Below, in pieces: positions 45,713 through 53,574 of a stretch of 64,000 nt of DNA. Each line of letters starts with the position of its first letter. The stretch's first letter is position 1. The translations under genes were made by a program, and so were the position numbers. The stretch lies in contig NZ_CP133190.1 in the NCBI RefSeq assembly GCF_030913705.1, forward strand, positions 5,791,501-5,855,500, written 5' to 3'. The notes under the pieces are model-generated. The model did no database searches. It was not told where the DNA came from and worked only from the letters and a program-made list of their open reading frames with translations. Origin of the DNA: Anaerocolumna sp. MB42-C2. Its GTDB lineage: Bacteria; Bacillota; Clostridia; Lachnospirales; Lachnospiraceae.

Positions 45713-45734
45713 TTCGAATCCCATCTCGCGCTTA
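45713..45734 (+). repeat. att copy 5
   Basis: Matches the tRNA-Gly 3' end with one change (CCATCTCG for CCGTCTCG). Right flank starts as a type C left end then is cut. Confidence 0.85.
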
Positions 45735-45930
45735 CGAAATCCCTTGATTTTCAAGGAAATAAAAATTTCCTCCTGCTCGCTCTCCGAAGTGGGGTTATAC
45801 AGACATAGCGCTTTTTTCAAAGCTTTTATGTCATGATGTATGTTTCATTACACTCATAATAATTGTATTCTACTTATCATGTAAACAAGGTACTACATTA
45901 TTAATACAAAATTAAAGTATACACATTTTG

Positions 45931-45979
45931 AGGAAGTGCAGAAGATACGCTTTAATGTTTGGTGTACGCAGATTACTGG
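45931..45979 (+). repeat. Type C cargo leader, copy 2
   Basis: AGGAAGTGCAGAAGATACGC...GGTGTACGCAGATTACTGG parallels the block at 39941 upstream of VanZ. The rest of 45592-46160 is AT-rich with a promoter-like region before 46161. Confidence 0.5.
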
Positions 45980-46160
45980 TATACTTATTTTTTTTATTAT
46001 GTTATCATTGTATTTATAATATATTAACAGGAATTTGTGCGGAGCCGAGAGGTCCATTTTTATTAATAAAAACGAAGTAGAATATTTATATTATTTAATA
46101 TGACATGCTATTATCAGATTATATGCGATATTATTAAGGAAAAAATCGAAGGGAGTTATT

Positions 46161-47249
46161 ATGGAATTCAAATACTATGTGCAAGAATACGCAAAAAAAA
46201 GAGCGGATAGTATTTTGCCTGTACCGAAAAATTATCCATTAAGAGGCGATTTTAAGCCTAATTTCTATTCGGATTTTTCAGAATTGACAGAGCTACTAAA
46301 AAGAATATATATCGACGTTGCCGAAAATCCCGCCGCTTACGGATGCGATTTATACCCGCTGGATAACGAAATGAGAGGAAAAGGTGTTGATAATGAATCA
46401 AACCTCAGCCTTGACCGTACCGTTAAATATTTACGGACACTTTGCGATTGCGCTGAAATTGAAAATCATACATTAAAAGTCAAAACAGAGCTTTTCAAAA
46501 AACAAGTAAAGAAAATCAAAAGACATTTCGCTATCGCGGAAAAACTGAAAGCTTTTAATTTTTGTTTTCAAGAGTCTGAAGATAACACGTACCTTTTAAT
46601 TTCATATCCCAACAAACCAACTATTATCGATGTATTAAAGATTTACATGGATTGTTGGAATGAGGTTTTGAATGACGAATACATAAAAAGCGAGATTAAG
46701 AAAAACGGATATGGTTGTATAGCCTACTACTATAATTTTTATTTATTCGATTACAAAACTACGGCAAATCCGAAAAAACTGGAGCCCATGCAAATAATAA
46801 AAGACGATACTTACACTTGGGACGAGAGATGCCAGCAAACTTACATAAGCTTTTATGAGTACTCGAAAAAATATCCCACAATCCGTTCTTACGGAAGAGA
46901 CTATTATATCGGAAAAAAGCGTATAGGCACCTTGCGATACGATGCAAATCATGAGTTTCTAAATCTAAAACTAAAGCTAAAGAATCCTGACAAATATATA
47001 TCCGAAATCGAAAAGCTGCCTGAAAATTTGCAGTCATGTTTTTCAAATGATGTCAAAAAATGCTGGGGCTGCGGCTGCCTCGGTAACAATCCTGATATGT
47101 GTAGTAACAGAATATATTGGAAATTTAGCAGTGTAGAATATATTGGATGCTCAATGGAAAGCTTTTATTTTAATGGTATTAAAAGTGAAGATATACCACG
47201 GTTATTCTCATTGCTTGAATACGAATATAGCATCAAAAAAAGCAACTAG
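46161..47249 (+). CDS. Hypothetical cargo protein of element C3 (362 aa)
   Basis: This soluble, Lys/Tyr-rich protein has no membrane segment. The C-terminal part has a cysteine cluster (KKCWGCGCLGNNPDMC, then a further Cys near the end) that might bind a metal. I recognise no family. The gene has more GC-rich codons in its first half than its neighbours, suggesting recent acquisition. GAAGGGAG lies before the ATG and it is the sole cargo of element C3. Confidence 0.65.
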   Translation: MEFKYYVQEYAKKRADSILPVPKNYPLRGDFKPNFYSDFSELTELLKRIYIDVAENPAAYGCDLYPLDNEMRGKGVDNESNLSLDRTVKYLRTLCDCAEIENHTLKVKTELFKKQVKKIKRHFAIAEKLKAFNFCFQESEDNTYLLISYPNKPTIIDVLKIYMDCWNEVLNDEYIKSEIKKNGYGCIAYYYNFYLFDYKTTANPKKLEPMQIIKDDTYTWDERCQQTYISFYEYSKKYPTIRSYGRDYYIGKKRIGTLRYDANHEFLNLKLKLKNPDKYISEIEKLPENLQSCFSNDVKKCWGCGCLGNNPDMCSNRIYWKFSSVEYIGCSMESFYFNGIKSEDIPRLFSLLEYEYSIKKSN

Positions 47250-47421
47250 TTTTACAACTTCAGGCGGCATTATACTACGTACAGAATAAGAATAATCTAC
47301 TATTGATTTTATACACGTTCTTTCACAATAGCGAGTTAAGACTCCGTTACATATTCTAATTCGTCAACGTGGTTACTAATTTTTTGGACGTTTTAATATC
47401 TTCAGTTTTAAACATAAAAAT

Positions 47422-47441
47422 ATGTACACTATTATGTGCAC
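47422..47441. repeat. Type C right arm repeats (element C3)
   Basis: ATGTACAC and ATGTGCAC 12 bases apart, in the block that precedes type C right ends. Confidence 0.55.
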
Positions 47442-47499
47442 ATAAATCAGAAATGAATGAACCCCCTTTCTTTTCAGTATTTTTAGGCTGGGATTATGG

Positions 47500-47521
47500 T
47501 TCGAATCCCGTCTCGCGCTTA
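47500..47521 (+). repeat. att copy 6
   Basis: Exact match to the tRNA-Gly 3' end. Its right flank differs from both the A and C left ends and is followed by a terminator, so it may be the original tRNA downstream flank or the left end of a third element type. Confidence 0.9.
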
Positions 47522-47533
47522 ATGAAAACGATT

Positions 47534-47569
47534 GGGAAGTCTTATTTTATAGGACTTCCCGTTTTTTTT
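47534..47569 (+). terminator. Terminator right of att copy 6
   Basis: GGGAAGTC pairs with GACTTCCC, followed by a run of T. It may be the original tRNA-Gly terminator displaced by the array. Confidence 0.75.
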
Positions 47570-47599
47570 ATGTGTCGATTTTGTGGTAAAGTGTAAACC

Positions 47600-47806
47600 T
47601 TAATGCTCTGCGAATTTCTCAAGCACATATGCCACTTGTCTACTGGTTATTCGTTTTCCATCTCTTACAAAGATATATTCACTTTGACGTTCTATCTTTT
47701 GTAGGATTTGAACTGCTTTGGGAATTAGTACTACAAATCGATCACTGTTTGTTTTGGTATGCTCTCGAAGAAGTAACGAGTAACCGTTACCATGTCTATC
47801 TTGAAC
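47600..47806 (-). pseudogene. 3' fragment of a third tyrosine recombinase
   Basis: A 68-residue minus-strand frame ends REHTKTNSDRFVVLIPKAVQ...EYIFVRDGKRITSRQVAYVLEKFAEH, which matches the strand region before the His-x-x-Arg motif of phage-type integrases. It resembles but is not identical to the type C integrase (GEFIFERNGERLTARAVTYWLSKY). No Arg, His or Tyr catalytic residue remains. It lies beside att copy 6 in the orientation of the other integrases. Confidence 0.65.
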
Positions 47807-47887
47807 GCTATATTAATAAAAACATAGCCTTTGACAGTACATTGTTAATTAATACTTTAATAAAATATAGTAAGGAGATATTAGGAG

Positions 47888-48382
47888 ATGGAAAATATTC
47901 AAATTCATAAAGTTACAGCAAATGATGCAGAGTTTTTACACAAGCTCATGAATGATGAGCATGTTATAGACCGATTAAGTGAGACTGAAACGGGCATTGA
48001 TATCTGGATATCCGCTATAATAGAATGGGAAAAGGATCAAGACGAGGAAGATTACATTATTTATTATAATAGTATCGCCATTGGATGGTTAGGAATAAAC
48101 AATCTATTATCAGCAGACAAAAAAGCTTATATTAAGATGATAGTAATATTGCCTGAATATCAAGGAAGAGGTATCGGCAAATACGTTATTTCTCAATCAG
48201 TTGAGCATTTACGCCTCATGGGATATCATTCAGTAATATTATTTACAGATAATAGTAATGTTGTAGCTCAGAAATGTTATAAAAAATGCGGATTTGACAT
48301 TACTGAGACTATAATGAAGAAAATGTCTAATGGTAAAAGCATAAAGCGAGTAAAAATGGAGAAAGTACTTAAATGCTATTAA
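47888..48382 (+). CDS. GNAT-family N-acetyltransferase
   Basis: The 164-aa protein has the GNAT fold with motif A IVILPEYQGRGIGKYV, the acetyl-CoA pyrophosphate loop, and a C-terminal NVVAQKCYKKCGFDIT segment that matches motif B. It transfers an acetyl group from acetyl-CoA to an unknown amine. AAGGAG is eight bases before the ATG. It is the first gene after the last intact att copy. Confidence 0.85.
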   Translation: MENIQIHKVTANDAEFLHKLMNDEHVIDRLSETETGIDIWISAIIEWEKDQDEEDYIIYYNSIAIGWLGINNLLSADKKAYIKMIVILPEYQGRGIGKYVISQSVEHLRLMGYHSVILFTDNSNVVAQKCYKKCGFDITETIMKKMSNGKSIKRVKMEKVLKCY

Positions 48383-48498
48383 ACAAGGTAAAAAAATCAT
48401 CTTATTAGTTAAGAGATAAATGATACTCTTTTATTTCACCGTTAGTCATAGTCAATATAAGAGTAGCAGTATTTCCAGTATGATTAATTAAATATGAC

Positions 48499-48527
48499 TT
48501 GACAAAAGTGTATGGCAACCATATACT
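48499..48527 (+). promoter_or_regulatory. Promoter and operator of the MarR gene
   Basis: TTGACA (48499) and TATACT (48522) are 17 bases apart. A GTATGG-3-CCATA dyad (48510-48523) overlaps the spacer and -10. Related dyads precede the next two genes. The -10 ends six bases before the ATG, so the mRNA may be leaderless. Confidence 0.65.
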
Positions 48528-48533
48528 ATTAAC

Positions 48534-49007
48534 ATGGAAAAATTAATAAATAACAAACATCAAATTGCATATGATTCTCTGAATTTAGCTCTTACCATGG
48601 TTGATTTGGATAAAAAGACTCGTTACTTTGGAACGGATGTGCCGATTTTTCACTCTGAAATACATGTAATAAAGGCTATTGCTGAACATCCTGGCATTCA
48701 TGTAGGTGGTCTAGCTGATGTTCTAGGAGTAACAAAAGGGGCTGCTTCCGAAATTATCAAAAAACTGGAGAGAAAGGCTCTGGTTATAAAGGAAATTGAT
48801 GATCTTAATTTATCTAGATATTCACTGAGCCTAACGGAAAAAGGGGAAAAAGCCCATAAAAATCATATGCATTATCATGCTATTTTAAACAATATTGTGG
48901 AAAATGAGCTACAAAACGCTACCGAGGCAGAACTAAAATTTTTGTCTAGCTTCTTGACATCCCTGATAAGCAGAGTTGAAAATTTCGATGAAAAAATAGT
49001 TGAATAA
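48534..49007 (+). CDS. MarR-family transcriptional regulator
   Basis: The 157-aa protein has a MarR winged helix (about 40-115: GIHVGGLADVLGVTKGAASEIIKKLERKALV, then the wing DLNLSRYSLSLTEKG). The promoter lies so close to the ATG that no ribosome site fits; translation from a leaderless mRNA is likely. The operator-like dyad in its own promoter and in those of the two following genes suggests that it represses all three. Confidence 0.85.
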   Translation: MEKLINNKHQIAYDSLNLALTMVDLDKKTRYFGTDVPIFHSEIHVIKAIAEHPGIHVGGLADVLGVTKGAASEIIKKLERKALVIKEIDDLNLSRYSLSLTEKGEKAHKNHMHYHAILNNIVENELQNATEAELKFLSSFLTSLISRVENFDEKIVE

Positions 49008-49020
49008 AAATTTTGTGAAA

Positions 49021-49036
49021 GCGTATGGTAGCCATA
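49021..49036 (+). promoter_or_regulatory. MarR operator-like dyad, copy 2
   Basis: GCGTATGGTAGCCATAC is a near-perfect inverted repeat (GTATGG/CCATAC) with TTGTGA and TACACA placed as -35 and -10 around it, before the 83-aa gene. Confidence 0.55.
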
Positions 49037-49060
49037 CACATTTAGTTAGGAGTTGCTAAT

Positions 49061-49312
49061 ATGAAAATGAAAAGAATAAAACATCATAATTTTGATAATA
49101 GTGAAGCCAGCGAACGACTGTATCAACAAAAACTTAAAGCTGACCAAAATACATTTCAAACATTTTTAAATTCTTTTTCGCAATGCATCTGTGTTCCTTT
49201 TTATCCATATTTTTATTTATATGATTATCTGATATTTACGCGAACCAATTCGTTTGTCGATCAACCGGAGGATAACAAGAATAAGGAGTACTTAAAAAAG
49301 AAGAATAAATAA
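49061..49312 (+). CDS. Small hypothetical protein (83 aa)
   Basis: The protein is basic at both ends with an aromatic middle (CICVPFYPYFYLYDYLIF) that could associate with membrane. TTAGGAG lies before the ATG. It sits in the MarR/DtxR cluster between two operator-like dyads. No family recognised. Confidence 0.5.
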   Translation: MKMKRIKHHNFDNSEASERLYQQKLKADQNTFQTFLNSFSQCICVPFYPYFYLYDYLIFTRTNSFVDQPEDNKNKEYLKKKNK

Positions 49313-49321
49313 TTGTGGCCA

Positions 49322-49340
49322 AGAGTATGGCAACTATACA
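49322..49340 (+). promoter_or_regulatory. MarR operator-like dyad, copy 3
   Basis: GAGTATGGCAACTATACAC repeats the dyad (one mismatch) upstream of the DtxR-like gene. Confidence 0.5.
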
Positions 49341-49373
49341 CATTATACCTAAGCTTAAAATGGAGGGCTGATT

Positions 49374-49787
49374 GTGCAACAGAATAAGCGTCGTCATTCG
49401 GAGAAAAAACTTAGTTCTTCAAGGGAGGAATATTTGAAAGCTATTTATAAGCTATCTAAAAGAACTCAATCAGTACGCTCAATTGACATTGCTTTATATT
49501 TAGGAGTTTCAAAGCCTAGCGTTCATAATGCCGTGACTACATTGCAAGAAGAGGGACTCGTCATCAAGCCTTTCGGTGGTGAAATCCAGCTCACTGAGGA
49601 AGGACGCAAACAAGGAGAAGCCATTACGACCAAGTTTCAGATCATAAGACAATTTTTGATTACTTGTTGTAATGTTGATGAACTGACTGCAAATGCAGAT
49701 GCCTGCAAAATGGAACACATCATCAGTGACGAAACTGTTTTTGCTCTAAAGAATATTTTAGTCAAGGGTGAGGTACTATACGAATGA
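49374..49787 (+). CDS. DtxR/MntR-family metal-dependent regulator
   Basis: The 137-aa protein has the DtxR winged helix (SREEYLKAIYKLSK...VRSIDIALYLGVSKPSVHNAVTTLQEEGLV) and the start of the dimerisation domain with the metal ligands in CKMEHIISDE. It should sense Fe2+ or Mn2+. GTG start behind GGAGG. No transporter gene is next to it; its targets are probably elsewhere. Its stop overlaps the ATG of the sigma pseudogene. Confidence 0.82.
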   Translation: MQQNKRRHSEKKLSSSREEYLKAIYKLSKRTQSVRSIDIALYLGVSKPSVHNAVTTLQEEGLVIKPFGGEIQLTEEGRKQGEAITTKFQIIRQFLITCCNVDELTANADACKMEHIISDETVFALKNILVKGEVLYE

Positions 49788-50396
49788 ATCAATTACGTAA
49801 CAAACACAAAATAATATTGATTTATATTCAAAAAGAGCTACGCCAATAATTCTGATAATTGAAGCGGAGGAACTTGCAGCAAGAATAGTACTTGAAGCAT
49901 ATGTTACTCTTCTTAAGGTAGATGATATAAGCAATTGGGATGGTTACTTATATCGTATTGCAACCGGTGTATATTCAAGATATGTAAAAGAAATTAAGCG
50001 TTTCAGCAATTTTTCAATTGATGATATGGATATTTCATCAGAGGTGGATTTTACAAAAGAGATTATGCAAAGTGATGATTATAAACTTATAAGGCGTGAA
50101 ATTTCATGGCTTAGTAAAATCCAAAGAGAAGTTATTTATTTGCATTATTATGAGGGCAAAAAAATTTCTTACATAAGCCATGCTTTAAATCTTCCTGAAG
50201 GGACTGTCAAATGGCATCTGTATGATGCTAAAAACTCATGAAAGAAGGAATGGAAAGAATGAGAAATAGTGGTGAATTAGGAATAAAACCTATGGTATTG
50301 GATGAATTGGTTGAAAGAGGATTCCTAAAACCATTAACAGAGTTACAAAAGAAAGGTGTCATGACAGTAGTTTTTAGTGATATATTACCAGATTAA
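49784..50396 (+). pseudogene. Frameshifted sigma-70-like (ECF) factor
   Basis: Reading starts at ATG 49784 (overlapping the DtxR stop), shifts frame near 49815, continues as EAEELAARIVLEAYVTLLKVDDISNWDGYLYRIATG (region 2) and IQREVIYLHYYEGKKISYISHALNLPEGTVKWHLYDAK (region 4), then shifts again near 50235 into MKEGMERMRNSGELG...LPD ending at 50396. Two shifts make it inactive. An ATG-initiated region-4 fragment (50026-50241) could still be translated. Confidence 0.7.
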
Positions 50397-50409
50397 ATAC
50401 AAAAAATGT

Positions 50410-50560
50410 TCAAATAAATCAGAAGTGGATGAACCCCATGCTTCTTTGGCAGAGTCCCATCCCGATATATGAAAGATGGTATAAAAAATCCCAATAACGG
50501 TTACCCATGCATTTTAAGTCAAAATGTATGGGTAACCGTTATTGGAATATGTTGTAATTT
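50410..50560. repeat. Fused backbone scar: type C right end joined to type A backbone and hairpin (copy 3)
   Basis: AAATCAGAAGTGGATGAACC is the block before type C att sites, but here it runs straight into CATGCTTCTTTGGC, which matches type A backbone (35199), and then the type A hairpin at 50488-50549, whose long stem (TAACGGTTACCCAT with ATGGGTAACCGTTA) is nearly perfect. No att core remains. A deletion between tandem elements explains it. Confidence 0.6.
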
Positions 50561-50665
50561 GCAAAAGGCAGTAGTATTATAGAGACATAACGGTATATAG
50601 TTATATAAAAACCAGTATTGTATCGCTCTAGCGTTATAATAAATAACGAGGAAAGGAGAAATGAA

Positions 50666-50710
50666 ATGTTTAAAATGGATGCAGTGAATGGAGGATACAC
50701 TTTAAAATAG
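50666..50710 (+). other. Possible 14-codon leader peptide before the GNAT gene
   Basis: GAAAGGAG precedes ATG codons at 50661 and 50666; the second opens a 14-codon frame that stops at 50710, 26 bases before the GNAT start. No terminator or pairing partner is evident. Confidence 0.25.
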
Positions 50711-50736
50711 CCTCTGTAAATTTAGGGAGAAAATAA

Positions 50737-51195
50737 ATGGTTGCATATATTGAAGACAAAAGACAAAAGGAATTCATTTCAAGAAAAATATTAGAAGATT
50801 TACCTGACTGGTTTGGATTACCAGATAGTACAGATGAGTACATAAAATGTAGTCAAGAACTACCTTTTTGGGCAGAAATAGAAGATGATACTGCGAAAGG
50901 TTTTATTACTTTAAAAGGCACTAGTTCAGATACTGCTGAAATTTATGTTATGGGTGTCTTAAAAGAAATACATAATAAAGGTATTGGTAAGAAATTATTC
51001 GATGCATTTTATTCATTTGCTAAGGAACATAATTATTCATTCATACAGGTAAAAACTGTTCAAGAAGGTCATTATGACGAATATGACAGAACAATTCAAT
51101 TTTATAAAAAACTAGGTTTTAAAGAACTTGAATGTTTTCCTACATTATGGGATGAATGGAATCCTTGTCAAATTTATATTATGGCAATTAAGTAA
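50737..51195 (+). CDS. GNAT-family N-acetyltransferase (second)
   Basis: The 152-aa protein has GNAT motif A in YVMGVLKEIHNKGIGKKLF and the C-terminal TIQFYKKLGFKELE motif B. The ending FPTLWDEWNPCQIYIMAIK matches a common subfamily of small acetyltransferases. It lies after a type A backbone hairpin, the cargo position. The substrate is unknown. Confidence 0.85.
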   Translation: MVAYIEDKRQKEFISRKILEDLPDWFGLPDSTDEYIKCSQELPFWAEIEDDTAKGFITLKGTSSDTAEIYVMGVLKEIHNKGIGKKLFDAFYSFAKEHNYSFIQVKTVQEGHYDEYDRTIQFYKKLGFKELECFPTLWDEWNPCQIYIMAIK

Positions 51196-51330
51196 ATCCA
51201 ATTTGCCTTTTTACTTTTATTGCGACGTCCTGTTTTAACAGGATGAACGCTATACCGGTATCACGTTCACAGGCGGGCTCGTTTTGACGCAAGTAACCTT
51301 AGTACATGAGGCTCATTTTACCTACGTGTA

Positions 51331-51386
51331 AAATGACATGATAACCGGTTACTCGAATATGGCTGCGAGTAACCGTTATCATGCCT
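51331..51386. repeat. Diverged backbone-type hairpin (copy 4)
   Basis: ATGATAACCGGTTACTCG faces CGAGTAACCGTTATCAT around a short loop. It resembles the type A backbone hairpin in its AACCGNTTAC core and again precedes an MBL cargo gene. The remaining 51196-51577 gap shows no gene. Confidence 0.5.
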
Positions 51387-51577
51387 GTTAATGAAAGTGT
51401 ACACTACTGCAAGGTATAGTAATACTACACTTTAAAAAAAATTGACTTCCTTTATCTGGTAATGTATGATTAAGTAAATTCTTATGGAATAATATTTAAT
51501 CCGATATGGTTAGCAATTATTAATTAACGGGAAGTCAAACATATCATTAAAACATCCTCATTGAAAGAAGGGAAAAA

Positions 51578-52453
51578 ATGTTAGAAAAAGTAACGGATAG
51601 AATCTACTATTATATGAACAATGATGAAACAGACAGGCCTGCATTAGGACTTGTATGTGGAAATGATTGTTGCTTAATTATTGATGCAGGAAACTCTCCA
51701 AAACATGCAAATGAACTAAAAAAAGAGATTGAATCCATGAATTTGCCACCAGTTAAATACTTAGTTGTAACACATCATCACTGGGATCATACTTTTGGTT
51801 TAAGTGAATGGAATGTTGTAACAATAGCGAATCAAATTACATATGAATACATGAAAACTTATTGCAACCTAAAGTATGACGATCATTCTTTGGAAGAAGC
51901 AAAAAAGAATAAAATATTTAAGGATACTTCGATAAAAAGTATAAAAGACGAAATTGAACAGAGAGAAAATTTTCATCCTAAGAACTGCACACTTTTATTC
52001 AGCGGAGAAATAACAATCGATTTAGGCGGAATTACTTGTTATTTGCGACAAATTGTTAGTCCTCATACAGATGATTCGACAATTATATATGTTCCGGAGG
52101 AGAGAATGTTATTCTTAGGTGATTGTAATTATGGATACACCAGCCAAGGATATAATTATTATAATAAAGAGTTAATGGAATTAAATATTAATGCAATTAA
52201 GCAGTATGATGCAAAATATTACTTATGTTCTCATGAATCCATCTGTACGAAAGAAGAAATGGAAGCTTATTGGAAACAATTACGTATGGGAGCTAAAATC
52301 ACTGAAACTTGTAACAATATTGATGAGGCAATCATGGAATTTAAAAAAATTTATAATACAGAACCAAATAGTGATGATATATTTTTTATTAGAAGTTTCG
52401 GAGTAGGTAAAACTTGGGGACGTGAAATGGATTTAAAGCCGGAGATATTTTAA
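51578..52453 (+). CDS. MBL-fold hydrolase (second cargo-like copy)
   Basis: The 291-aa protein has the metal motif THHHWDHT (His66, His68, Asp70, His71), a later LGDCN ligand segment and the SPHTDDS loop. It resembles the large class B-like/lactonase MBL group more than the 42835 protein, with which it shares only the fold. GAAGGG lies before the ATG. Substrate unknown; it follows a type A-like hairpin. Confidence 0.82.
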   Translation: MLEKVTDRIYYYMNNDETDRPALGLVCGNDCCLIIDAGNSPKHANELKKEIESMNLPPVKYLVVTHHHWDHTFGLSEWNVVTIANQITYEYMKTYCNLKYDDHSLEEAKKNKIFKDTSIKSIKDEIEQRENFHPKNCTLLFSGEITIDLGGITCYLRQIVSPHTDDSTIIYVPEERMLFLGDCNYGYTSQGYNYYNKELMELNINAIKQYDAKYYLCSHESICTKEEMEAYWKQLRMGAKITETCNNIDEAIMEFKKIYNTEPNSDDIFFIRSFGVGKTWGREMDLKPEIF

Positions 52454-52485
52454 ATTAAATACTTAATTTCATATTATTAAGTAAT

Positions 52486-52575
52486 AAGTACCCATGAGTA
52501 CGTCACTTCTGTGCATCTAGAGAGCATCGATAATCCGTCTTGCTGATTAGTATCTGGCTTCAGTTGCTCTCAGGG
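52486..52575 (-). pseudogene. 3' end remnant of a type A integrase
   Basis: AAGTACCCATGAGTACGTC and the following CTTC...GAGAGCAT...CTGTCTTG-like stretch match the last ~25 codons of the type A integrases, including one intact GAGTACG arm repeat. The rest of the gene is gone. It marks the left end of a vanished type A element. Confidence 0.5.
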
Positions 52576-52673
52576 CAAGATTCAACTCTGAAATTGTACG
52601 AATTGCATGATATAGAGATACAATATGAGAGTTTCCCAATTACCTAATATTTATATTTTACGAGGAGGATATT

Positions 52674-53432
52674 ATGGATTACAGGAAAATATTTGATAAT
52701 AATGTTTCAACTGAAGATTTTGACAAATGGAGAACCCGTTATTGTGATGAACTTTTCGCAGACATTATTGAGCACTCAAAGCTTGGCATCGGCAAAACTG
52801 CACTTGAAATCGGCCCAGGAACAGGGCAGGCAACTGAGCCTATTTTAAAAACAGGCTGTTCTTATCTGGCTATTGAACTTGGTGAAAATTTTACAAAAGA
52901 TATGAAGAGCAAGTTTGGTTCATATGATAATTTTCAAATAGTTAATTCAGATTTTGAAACATATGAGTTCGATAAAAACAGATTTGATTTAGTATATTCC
53001 GCAGCAACAATCCAATGGATACCTGAAGAAATCGCTTTTCCAAAGGTGTACAAACTCTTAAAAAACAACGGAACCCTTGCAATGTTCATGACACACACAG
53101 ATTATAAAAGCACCAATGGAGCCTTACATCAAAAAATACAAGAGGTCTACGACAAACATTTTATACCGGAAATACCATATGCACCACATTTAGAATACAA
53201 AAATGTTATAAACTACGGTTTCACTGACTTTGAATGTCGACATTATCACAAAGTAAGAGAATATAACGCTGATGAATTTGTCTCATGGACAAGAATAATG
53301 GCTCCTCAATTGACTTTACAAGAACCAAATAAATCAAAATTTTTTGATGGCATCAGAGACGCTATTTTGAGTTTCGGAAACAGTATAACGCTTCTTGATG
53401 ATATTGTTTTATACTTGGTACGGAAGCAGTGA
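52674..53432 (+). CDS. Class I SAM-dependent methyltransferase
   Basis: The 252-aa protein has motif I LEIGPGTGQATEPIL (about residues 43-57), an acidic ELGENF after strand 2, and LVYSAATIQWIPEE as motif IV/post region. It is a typical small-molecule methyltransferase of the UbiE/trans-aconitate type. GAGGAGG precedes the ATG. Substrate unknown; some relatives give antibiotic resistance, others act on metabolites. Confidence 0.82.
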   Translation: MDYRKIFDNNVSTEDFDKWRTRYCDELFADIIEHSKLGIGKTALEIGPGTGQATEPILKTGCSYLAIELGENFTKDMKSKFGSYDNFQIVNSDFETYEFDKNRFDLVYSAATIQWIPEEIAFPKVYKLLKNNGTLAMFMTHTDYKSTNGALHQKIQEVYDKHFIPEIPYAPHLEYKNVINYGFTDFECRHYHKVREYNADEFVSWTRIMAPQLTLQEPNKSKFFDGIRDAILSFGNSITLLDDIVLYLVRKQ

Positions 53433-53447
53433 CATAATGTGCCTTTT

Positions 53448-53494
53448 GGAATGTAGGAGATACACATTGGCAAAAGGTGTACATAGATTATTGG
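53448..53494 (+). repeat. Type C cargo leader, copy 3
   Basis: ATGTAGGAGATACACATTGG...GGTGTACATAGATTATTGG closely matches 39941-39987, and the AT-rich promoter that follows also matches the VanZ upstream region. No type C ends remain nearby. Confidence 0.6.
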
Positions 53495-53574
53495 AAAATT
53501 TATTTATTAATTTTATTCAATGTGGTATTATGAATTAATAATTTACATATAAATTTAGATTAAGGATGATATCC

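Larger units (their letters stand above)
43626..45734. mobile_element. Integrative element C2 (decayed)
   Basis: Bounded by att copies at 43626 and 45713. The type C integrase has lost its 5' part, no relaxase remains, and the cargo is two small secreted-type proteins. Confidence 0.65.
45713..47521. mobile_element. Deletion derivative element C3
   Basis: Bounded by att copies at 45713 and 47500. The type C left end (CGAAATCCCTTGATTTTCAAGG) is joined directly to CTGCTCGCTCTCCGA, the segment beside the oriT candidate of C1, so integrase and relaxase genes were deleted. It keeps the cargo leader, one cargo gene and the right arm repeats. It could move only with an integrase supplied in trans. 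Confidence 0.65.

Noticed and set aside
32679-47521. Integron gene-cassette array
   Set aside because: The repeated sites are tRNA-derived att cores, and each unit has its own integrase rather than one shared IntI with attC hairpins.
47629-47910. 93-codon plus-strand frame right of att copy 6
   Set aside because: It is antisense to a recognisable tyrosine recombinase fragment on the minus strand and overlaps the GNAT start.
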